13,782 bases of DNA. It comes from Bacteroidales bacterium UBA2559 (GTDB lineage Bacteria; Bacteroidota; Bacteroidia; Bacteroidales; Bacteroidaceae). Under the pieces are notes generated by a model. It saw only the letters and a list, made by a program, of their open reading frames with translations, was not told where the DNA came from and made no database searches. A program made the position numbers and the translations under genes. Positions within the stretch are counted from its first letter, which is position 1. Each line of letters begins with the position of its first letter. Where the stretch lies: assembly GCA_002340405.1 (NCBI GenBank), contig DDLZ01000097.1, positions 36,863 through 50,644 of the forward strand, written 5' to 3'. Below are positions 7,497-13,782 of this stretch, in pieces.

Positions 7497-8228
7497 TTTG
7501 TCCCTTTTTTGATTTGAGCAGATAATCAGAGGGAGCGGAGTCCAATATAAGAGGAAGGATATGAGCCGCATCAAACGCGGTCCTATGCCCAGCATAACAT
7601 CAAAATTGGTGTATAAAATGACCTGGATCAATTGGGATGCAACAAGCATTGTGATGAGAAATGATGCTGCCGGACCTATCATACCCGAAAAGGCTGCGAC
7701 ACAATCGTCAGCCGACCTTATAGAACCGACCGAAATGCCATAAACCGTTGCAGGCAAGGCTATGGCAAGCATACAAAGAAATACGGCGCCCTCGGCCATA
7801 GGGCTTCCCTTCAACGTACCTGAAACTCCCAGAAGAGAATAACTTCCGAAAAGGAAATCCATGACTATGAAGAGAATATACAGCAGCAGAACCACCATGC
7901 TTATGATCAGCGATACCCTCTCCTTGGGCGATAACAGTCTCATGCGGCGCAGAGCTCTGAAGTAGCCGCTTCCCTGCCCTATGCCCATCGCCATGAGTAT
8001 CATCAACGCCTCGCCTGCAGGCGCGGTGCTGAAACAGGCAGCGGCATTCCGTATAAACCATCGGATGCCCTGTTCACTCAAAACACTCTGCAATATGATA
8101 TCACTGTTCCTCTCCATTGAGCGTATTTCCAATATGCTGCCTATCCATGATATCATTATCACGAGAACAAGCATTATCAGGTAGATTATCGCCGGATGTG
8201 GAAATCTGCGGCACTGACGTTCACTCAT
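7488..8228 (-). CDS. Six-segment membrane protein, resembles a shortened AbgT-type transporter
   Basis: A 246-aa integral inner-membrane protein with about six hydrophobic segments, near residues 13-34, 66-87, 104-127, 146-167, 178-206 and 220-237. By eye, the stretch from about 60 to 90 (ending GEALMILMAMGIGQGSGY) resembles the early AbgT (p-aminobenzoyl-glutamate/drug exporter) motif before its first repeat. The stretch near 178-215 (ending QLIQVILYTNFDVMLGI) resembles the AbgT C-terminal helix with its W/YTN motif. AbgT proteins have about 500 residues, so the middle would be missing; the family call is tentative and transport is not shown. The ATG at 8228 overlaps the response-regulator stop by 8 nt, pointing to translational coupling; a TTG at 8237 is a less likely start. 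It is the last gene of the kinase operon, so it may be a co-sensor or effector of that system. It might also be an unrelated lineage-specific membrane protein. Confidence 0.75.
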   Translation of the reverse strand: MSERQCRRFPHPAIIYLIMLVLVIMISWIGSILEIRSMERNSDIILQSVLSEQGIRWFIRNAAACFSTAPAGEALMILMAMGIGQGSGYFRALRRMRLLSPKERVSLIISMVVLLLYILFIVMDFLFGSYSLLGVSGTLKGSPMAEGAVFLCMLAIALPATVYGISVGSIRSADDCVAAFSGMIGPAASFLITMLVASQLIQVILYTNFDVMLGIGPRLMRLISFLLYWTPLPLIICSNQKRDKEV

Positions 8229-8943
8229 CGGCTTCAAGTCTTGAAGGGTCTATAATATTCAGTTCAATAGCTTTTACGACCAGACGTGTGACATTGACCC
8301 CGCGCTGTTCGCCTTCGGGGAAGAGGCGGGTCACAAGATCTGCCTGACGTTTTTCAAGCGACTTGCTGCTGAAAGGCATGGTACGCAGCTCGCTTATCAT
8401 GTCTTTGGTATATCCCAATGCCAGATGCCGCAGGAATCTCTCGTCATATTCGTCAATCTCGTATGTGATGAAGGCACTCCGCTGCCTACCCTCTTCCTTC
8501 ACGGATTTGCTGAAACGTTCCACCATTTTTTCAAGTATGGGCTGGTTGAAGACAAAACGTTTGCCCGACATGACATCCATCACCTCACCTCTGGTAAGCA
8601 GTTCACCGGTCTTGAGAACTATGCCCTCTGCACCGGCCTCAAGCACATCGACCCAGAGCTTTTCATTAAGCAGTTCACCGGTGAAGATAAGCACCTTTAC
8701 ATTCGGATAATCCGAATTAAGACGGCGGCAGATATCCACCCCTACTGTTGTAGAGCCGCCAAGACCCAGATCCAGCAGGACAAGATCCGGTTCGGGACCC
8801 TCCTTCATCAGCTTCCAAAAATCACGTTCCGTCTGTGCAGTTCCCGTCACCTCAATTTCGGGAATGTCGTTCCTTATTATAGAGAGAGTTCCTTTCAGTT
8901 CAAGTGAAACGTCCTCAACAACAATTGCCTTAATCTTTTCCAT
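8221..8943 (-). CDS. Two-component response regulator, REC domain plus divergent LuxR-like HTH
   Basis: A 240-aa cytosolic regulator. The receiver domain spans about 1-120 with acidic pocket Glu10-Asp11, phospho-acceptor Asp58 (DLVLLDLGLGG), switch Thr88 (LIFTGE) and Lys111 (IVLKTGE), a complete catalytic set. The C-terminal region (about 165-235) contains LALGYTKDMISEL followed by SSKSLEKRQADLVTRLF and a later TRLVVKAIELNII. This matches the layout of a LuxR/NarL helix-turn-helix but with changed spacing, so DNA binding is likely rather than certain. The frame stays open to 9012 inside the kinase gene; the ATG at 8943 puts Met right before the first beta strand (EKIKAIVVED) and is preferred. 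It follows the kinase stop by 17 nt and overlaps the membrane-protein start, so it is the natural partner of the upstream kinase. Confidence 0.9.
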   Translation of the reverse strand: MEKIKAIVVEDVSLELKGTLSIIRNDIPEIEVTGTAQTERDFWKLMKEGPEPDLVLLDLGLGGSTTVGVDICRRLNSDYPNVKVLIFTGELLNEKLWVDVLEAGAEGIVLKTGELLTRGEVMDVMSGKRFVFNQPILEKMVERFSKSVKEEGRQRSAFITYEIDEYDERFLRHLALGYTKDMISELRTMPFSSKSLEKRQADLVTRLFPEGEQRGVNVTRLVVKAIELNIIDPSRLEADE

Positions 8944-8960
8944 ATCATATGTTAAATTTT

Positions 8961-11900
8961 TTATTCCCAAGCCGGAAGAGTAAACCAAATTACCGTTCCG
9001 TCCGATTTGCATTCGGCATTTATCCGGCAGCCCGTATGTCCGAACACCTCGTCATGTTCACGGATTATCTGACGGCATATCACATATGCCATATTATCCC
9101 TGTTTTCAAGCGTGGAGAAGAGCGTATCGCAGTTTCTCTCAGGCTCAGCATCGGAAATCCGGCTTAGCGAAATTCTGACAAATCTCCCGTCACGGATTGC
9201 ATCCAGACGCATCGGGCCTCCCTCCTGGCTGCTTTCAAGCAGATTCTCAATCAGATACTCAATCATCGCCCTGTCGCCGCTCATAAAGAGACCGTTCTGC
9301 GAAATCTCAAGCCGATGGGTATCCTTTCCATTCCGATTTTTCCCGTACCATGAGAGCGAGCGTCTGAAAAGTGCGTCAACATCTATCTTTTCCAGATGGA
9401 CTAGCCGCTCTTTTGTCTGAGCAAGCGCATACTGACTGAGTATTCCGTATATTTCACGATAGTAATCAACCAGTTCCTGCATCTCCCGGGCATTTGCCTC
9501 ATCGTTAGCCATCTGCATAATACGGTTCGGATACCATACGGTTTCATGTTTCAACGTTGAGAGACAATTGTCCAAAACAAGATTGCTCACATGCAGACGG
9601 TTGTCTTCAAATCTTATACGGTCTGAATCCTCCTGTATCTGTTCCAGACTGCGTAGTCCCGACTGGAACCTCATGACACAACTATAGAGCGCAGTGGCCA
9701 AATAATGGGTTACCATATCGGTTATCACTTGCCACGTTTCATCGGGCTTATGTTTCAGAGAGAGTCCGATTGCACCCACAAGATGTTCGTTAGAATCAAT
9801 CTCGACAACAAGCGGGACAGCCTGACAGAGCCTGTCCGAAGTAGATTGCGGACGGCCCGACTCAAGGGATTCACGCACCCGGTCCGGCAGACGTTCATCC
9901 ACAGATTTTTCATGACTCGAAACAGAATAGGTCTTATTTTCGTCAATAACGGAAATTATGAGCTGACGTATATCGTAAAGATGTTCCATCTCAACATATA
10001 TACCGTCAACAAGCCTCTGCAAAATATCATCCAGACTCACAGCCTCAATATCCCTTACAGATGTAACCTCCGAAATACGGTTTATCACCCTCAACACCTG
10101 CTGCAGATCGCTGCGGTAACGTAACCAGTGTCGGGAATACATCATAAAGCGGGCCAGAATGACAAAGAGCAGAATGACCACTAAAATGATCAAAGCCATT
10201 GAGAGATTGCTGTTATAACGCTGCAGTTCCAAGCAATCCTCCTCTATCCTGCTTTCACTGTAAAAGAGTTTGAAGAGTTTAAGATACGCATTGTCGTTAT
10301 AACGGTACACCGGCCAGTCACGCAACGCCAAAGCCGATACCGCCACCTCATTGCGAAGCCATAGTATGGTTTCGTAATCAGTGGCAAATCCCGACTCCAA
10401 CCAACGGGTTTCAGGGGGAGTTCCACCGTTTATAATATACAGCATCTGTTCCTTGTCACCTCCGTTTGCCAAATAATCATCGTTGAGAGCCGTAAAGGCC
10501 GAATCGGCATAGACCAGAGCTTCGGAATATCTGTTTTCGGTATTACATAGGTAGGTCATGTAGGCGTAATTGTACGCTTTGACTATCAGAGAGTCCGGAT
10601 TGTATTTCAGCTTACCGTTCTGAGCGCCTGCAGGACCGACAGCAAATAACAGCGCCAGTATTGTCAGGGTACGCTTCACCCCTTTGGGCAGTCTGAAAGA
10701 GAAACGGCTGCCTTTGCCTTGAACACTCTCCACATGGAACCGGCAGACCGAAAAAATATCATCCGACTTACGGTATTTGTCAATTATACCGCGACAGTTC
10801 ATCAGTCCGAATCCGCTCCCTTTATGCTGTACGGCATCATCCGAACCTATACTCTCGGGATTATATACCCTATTTTCATTAATGAGTTTTACATCCTCGG
10901 CGCTCAATCCAATGCCGTTATCCCGGACAGATATTTCAACCCACTCCTTATCCTCAACAGCTTCGATACGGACATGACCGCCCGAAGGGGTGAATTTACG
11001 GGCATTATCGGCAAGGGTGTTGAGCATGAAGAGCGTAAGAACGCGGTCTGCACGGACAATAGCATCGGTGTCAACAACCTCCAGTGTGATACCTTTCAGG
11101 GAAAAACTTCGGCTTCCATGTTTAACTATATCAAATAGTTTCTGCAATCCGAAACTCTCAACGTTCAGCCTCACCATTCCCTGTCGCATGCGTATCCATC
11201 CCGAAAGGATATCGTTGTATCGGTTTATATACCCTGCCAATTCGCGAATATATTGCAGACTGTTCTCATACTGAGCGGAATCCGATGGGAGGCGTGTCAA
11301 AATCCCTATTTCGGCACGCATCCTATCGATATAAGGCAAAGATTCGGCAACCACCTGACAGCATGTTTTACGGGCAATATTTTCACGCTTGTTGCGATCG
11401 GCATGCATACGGTAAACATAATGTCTCTTTTCAGCCTGACGCAACCGGTCAGCCTGATATCTCATCTCCTCGGCATTACGCAAAGCTATGGCCAGGAACA
11501 GTTCTATCGTGTTCAACAGCGTAAGACTCCTTCTATCAGGCCTTTTTGCACCCCAATCGACATTAATATGCCCTTCGGGATCTATCCGAATTTCCGATGC
11601 GCCGGTAATCTCGCGAATTGACGGCGAGACACGGCGGTTCAATTCATCCGTTATATCCGAACCTTCGGGGAGAGGATGCAAAATATCCTCACAAAGCCTG
11701 ACCGCCTTCTGCATAAGGGCGACATGGCGTTTCCTGTATGCGTCAATGCGCCTGTGAAATAGAGCCAGAAACAGCAGGAAGAGTAAAATGATACCGACTA
11801 TTGCAAACAACAAAACGGTAAGCCTGTTATTTGAACGTTCGAGCAATCCGGTTCTGGCCTCAAACTTGCGGTCCAGCCTTATATTCTTCTGCAGCTCCAG

Positions 11901-13112
11901 ATAGATAGTCCTGTTATAATCCGAAGCCGGCTTGTCATCCAGTCCCGAATATGCAAGACTGATCTGCTCCCTGATTGCACTCATCATCTCCGGCAGGGCT
12001 GCCAGCGGAGCCTCATGCATCCATTGTTCCTCGACAAACAACCCGTCCTCTCTGAACAGTTCAAGTCTGTCAAGTGACTCATTTTCGGGATAGTTGATGC
12101 GACAATTACTATTCAGCATCTCAAGCGTACCGGCAAGCGTATTCAGTGCATCCTCATAAAGTCCGCGTTCAAGATAACATGCAGCCAACAGTCTTTTGCA
12201 ATCTATTATGTCGTAGATACTCCCGTATTGTGCAAAAAGCTGTATGGATTTCAAGGTAAGCTGTATAGGCAGCAGGTCAGCCGATACATCCGATGCGTTA
12301 AGTCTGGAGAGCATATCGCCGCTTATACCTGACAAAACATTCTCGGGACCATATTCAAGCAGGATTCCGGCAATAGCACTCATACTCATAGCCTGCATTC
12401 TGATATCCTTATCACGGATACTGCTTCTAAGACATTCGTCCAGAACCCGCAGCCGATCCTCCACATCATCCTCTACCCCATCCGAACCGAAGCCCACACC
12501 AAGTCCATACATGTACATATACATAAGGTAGCGGTCTGTGTCCTCAATCAAGTCATTGTCATGTTTCACGTATGACATCTCGTATTCGGCTTGTGCAGGC
12601 TGTTCCAACTCAAACCAATAACGTGCCGATTCCATCCGGAACGTACGTTCCAGTGAAATTATACGTTGATATTGATCCTCATCCAATGTCGCACTCTCTT
12701 CATGTAATATCCTAAGCAGCAATAATATCTCGTTTCTATACTCATAATATGAGACATTGTCCGATATCCGCTGACATATGCGCATCAGACCCAATTTAGC
12801 TGTCAGCCTCTCCATCAGATTGGCTGTAATTTGGGGCACCGAATTATAGAGTTCCCATGCCTTGACAAATTCCAAACGGCTGAAAGCTACTCTAGCCAAT
12901 ATATTTACTGAAAATGCGCGTTCCGCAGAGTTGCGTTTGCTCATATCATACGCCATTTGGGCAAAATGTTCGGTCGAATCCAGATCGATCCGAGCATATG
13001 ACCAGGCCTTGTTATTAAGCGCTGAAGCCCTGTCGTCCCTCTTTGAACAGGAAGATATGCAAATAGCAAGCAGCATGCAGCAAAACCATGTCGCCATCAC
13101 TCTCCTTGTCAT
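8961..13112 (-). CDS. Giant TPR sensor protein with two tandem histidine-kinase-like modules
   Basis: A 1383-aa membrane sensor. Residues 1-22 form a signal peptide with a lipobox-like ISSC (Cys22). A helical, TPR-like region (about 25-420) and a membrane segment (431-452) follow. Module 1 has a DHp-like helix pair near 576-640 with no His at the expected place. It also has an intact ATPase domain: N box DNARKF (702-707), G1 DNGIG (731-735) and G2 GSGFGL (765-770). A second signal-like segment (813-831) leads to about 140 outside residues and a membrane helix (971-990). A GAF-like domain (about 1002-1149), an H-box LKHET with His1189, and a C-terminal ATPase-like region (1274-1383) with no G1 or G2 glycine motifs follow. 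From memory this matches the Bacteroidetes families labelled DUF5112/DUF5113. An AAAGGA site 9 nt before the ATG at 13112 and a good n-region favour this start over the TTG at 13145. It heads the operon with the response regulator. Confidence 0.88.
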   Translation of the reverse strand: MTRRVMATWFCCMLLAICISSCSKRDDRASALNNKAWSYARIDLDSTEHFAQMAYDMSKRNSAERAFSVNILARVAFSRLEFVKAWELYNSVPQITANLMERLTAKLGLMRICQRISDNVSYYEYRNEILLLLRILHEESATLDEDQYQRIISLERTFRMESARYWFELEQPAQAEYEMSYVKHDNDLIEDTDRYLMYMYMYGLGVGFGSDGVEDDVEDRLRVLDECLRSSIRDKDIRMQAMSMSAIAGILLEYGPENVLSGISGDMLSRLNASDVSADLLPIQLTLKSIQLFAQYGSIYDIIDCKRLLAACYLERGLYEDALNTLAGTLEMLNSNCRINYPENESLDRLELFREDGLFVEEQWMHEAPLAALPEMMSAIREQISLAYSGLDDKPASDYNRTIYLELQKNIRLDRKFEARTGLLERSNNRLTVLLFAIVGIILLFLLFLALFHRRIDAYRKRHVALMQKAVRLCEDILHPLPEGSDITDELNRRVSPSIREITGASEIRIDPEGHINVDWGAKRPDRRSLTLLNTIELFLAIALRNAEEMRYQADRLRQAEKRHYVYRMHADRNKRENIARKTCCQVVAESLPYIDRMRAEIGILTRLPSDSAQYENSLQYIRELAGYINRYNDILSGWIRMRQGMVRLNVESFGLQKLFDIVKHGSRSFSLKGITLEVVDTDAIVRADRVLTLFMLNTLADNARKFTPSGGHVRIEAVEDKEWVEISVRDNGIGLSAEDVKLINENRVYNPESIGSDDAVQHKGSGFGLMNCRGIIDKYRKSDDIFSVCRFHVESVQGKGSRFSFRLPKGVKRTLTILALLFAVGPAGAQNGKLKYNPDSLIVKAYNYAYMTYLCNTENRYSEALVYADSAFTALNDDYLANGGDKEQMLYIINGGTPPETRWLESGFATDYETILWLRNEVAVSALALRDWPVYRYNDNAYLKLFKLFYSESRIEEDCLELQRYNSNLSMALIILVVILLFVILARFMMYSRHWLRYRSDLQQVLRVINRISEVTSVRDIEAVSLDDILQRLVDGIYVEMEHLYDIRQLIISVIDENKTYSVSSHEKSVDERLPDRVRESLESGRPQSTSDRLCQAVPLVVEIDSNEHLVGAIGLSLKHKPDETWQVITDMVTHYLATALYSCVMRFQSGLRSLEQIQEDSDRIRFEDNRLHVSNLVLDNCLSTLKHETVWYPNRIMQMANDEANAREMQELVDYYREIYGILSQYALAQTKERLVHLEKIDVDALFRRSLSWYGKNRNGKDTHRLEISQNGLFMSGDRAMIEYLIENLLESSQEGGPMRLDAIRDGRFVRISLSRISDAEPERNCDTLFSTLENRDNMAYVICRQIIREHDEVFGHTGCRINAECKSDGTVIWFTLPAWE

Positions 13113-13142
13113 TTTTACGTATCCTTTGTGGGCCATAACATA

Positions 13143-13150
13143 CAAAAATA
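13143..13150 (-). promoter_or_regulatory. -7 box of the kinase operon
   Basis: TATTTTTG on the minus strand is a perfect TAnnTTTG match and ends 30 nt before the ATG at 13112. No clear TTTG lies 19-21 nt upstream. It shares a 75-nt divergent gap with trmO, so the two promoters would overlap. Confidence 0.45.
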
Positions 13151-13187
13151 ATCCTTTTTTTATACCTTAGCACCATTTATCTGCAAA

Positions 13188-13782
13188 ATGCGCCCTATTG
13201 CAATTATAAGAACGGGATTCCCGACCAAATTCGGAATACCCAGACAGAGCGGATTGGTAAGTTCGCTTAAGGGAACTGTAGTGTTCAATCCCGAATTTCG
13301 AAACCCCGACGCACTGCGCGGGCTGGAGGGGTTCAGCCACATTTGGCTGATATGGAAGTTTTCAGAGTCCGTATGCCGGGAATGGTCGCCCACCGTACGT
13401 CCGCCGCGGCTAGGCGGCAACACCCGTGTCGGAGTCTTTGCATCACGGTCACCGTTCCGTCCCAACCCCATCGGCCTCTCATGCGTAGTTCTTGAGAAAA
13501 TTGAGCTTACAACCCGTGAAGGTCCGGTACTTCATGTACGGGGAGTCGATATGATGGACGGCACTCCTATATATGACATCAAGCCCTATATCCCCTACAC
13601 CGACAGCTATCCCGATGCCGCTACAGGATTCACTGCCGATATTCCTATGTGTTATCGCAATGTCATAATTCCCGATGATATTTTAGAGCGGATACCGGAA
13701 GATAAGTTGGAAGAGATAAAAAACGTTCTGGCCGAAGACCCCCGCCCGCAGTATCAGAATGATCCGGAGCGCCAATACGGAT
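13188..13782 (+). CDS. trmO: tRNA (adenine-N6)-methyltransferase TrmO, cut off by the window end
   Basis: An open frame from ATG 13188 that runs 198 codons to the window edge with no stop, so the C-terminus is missing. The protein starts MRPIAIIRTGFPTKFGIPRQ and belongs to the TsaA/YaeB (UPF0066) family. These enzymes use S-adenosylmethionine to methylate t6A37 to m6t6A in threonine tRNA. Family hallmarks in order are GLEGFSHIWLIW (about 47-58), RPPRLGGNTRVGVFASRSPF followed by RPNPIGLS (about 72-99), and DMMDGTPIYDIKPYIPY (about 121-137). Known TrmO proteins of this group are about 230 aa, so roughly 30 residues are probably lost. The gene diverges from the kinase operon with 75 bp between starts. 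A frame on the opposite strand (13160-13471) is its shadow. Confidence 0.93.
   Translation, partial: MRPIAIIRTGFPTKFGIPRQSGLVSSLKGTVVFNPEFRNPDALRGLEGFSHIWLIWKFSESVCREWSPTVRPPRLGGNTRVGVFASRSPFRPNPIGLSCVVLEKIELTTREGPVLHVRGVDMMDGTPIYDIKPYIPYTDSYPDAATGFTADIPMCYRNVIIPDDILERIPEDKLEEIKNVLAEDPRPQYQNDPERQYG

Noticed and set aside
8961..13112. Assembly or frameshift artefact merging two kinase genes
   Set aside because: One continuous open frame of nearly 1400 codons crosses the junction with the second signal-like segment in frame, and the complementary loss of His and ATPase motifs argues for an evolved single protein.
13163..13170. TACCTTAG as a trmO promoter
   Set aside because: One mismatch to TAnnTTTG, no -33 box at the right spacing, and it lies only 17 nt before the ATG; too weak to list.
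13160..13471. 103-aa minus-strand frame
   Set aside because: It is antisense to trmO, whose family motifs are unmistakable on the plus strand.

Overview
The window looks chromosomal and comes from the Bacteroidales (Bacteroides/Prevotella-like). Several independent signs agree. Perfect or near-perfect Bacteroidetes sigma-ABfr -7 boxes (TAnnTTTG) sit upstream of several genes. The tRNA gene does not encode its CCA end. Purine-rich ribosome sites are mostly absent. The proteins are typical of gut Bacteroidales: an NADP-type glutamate dehydrogenase, a flavodiiron protein, an aminopeptidase P, a lipoprotein with a TlpA-like thioredoxin domain, and a very large TPR sensor kinase. No insertion sequence, phage, plasmid or CRISPR signal was seen, and almost everything is coding.

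Layout. Positions 40-4427 (minus strand) hold a metabolic and oxygen-protection cluster transcribed in the order flavodiiron protein, glutamate dehydrogenase, aminopeptidase P. A well-formed promoter lies before the flavodiiron gene. A small PaaI-type thioesterase (4664-5077) diverges from it on the plus strand. It converges on a large lipoprotein (5118-7121, minus) that ends in a CGPC thioredoxin-like domain. Between that gene and the next lie five 11-bp repeat units, a strong tRNA terminator, tRNA-Arg(UCU) and its textbook promoter. Positions 7488-13112 (minus) form a compact three-gene signalling operon: a 1383-aa double histidine-kinase-like protein, a REC-HTH response regulator 17 nt later, and a six-segment membrane protein whose start overlaps the regulator's stop by 8 nt. 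The window ends in a divergent, truncated trmO (tRNA methyltransferase) gene that has no stop codon inside the window.

The most interesting unit is the operon at 7488-13112. The large kinase looks like two kinases joined head to tail at a signal-peptide-like segment. The first module has an intact ATP-binding domain, but Ala replaces the expected phospho-accepting His. The second has a clear His-Glu H-box, but its ATP-binding domain lacks the G1 and G2 glycine boxes. This suggests one split kinase in a single chain, with module 1 phosphorylating module 2, which then passes phosphate to Asp58 of the regulator. The third gene resembles a shortened AbgT-type transporter and may be a partner in sensing or the output. 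These functional links are inference; the motifs and gene spacing are read directly from the sequence.
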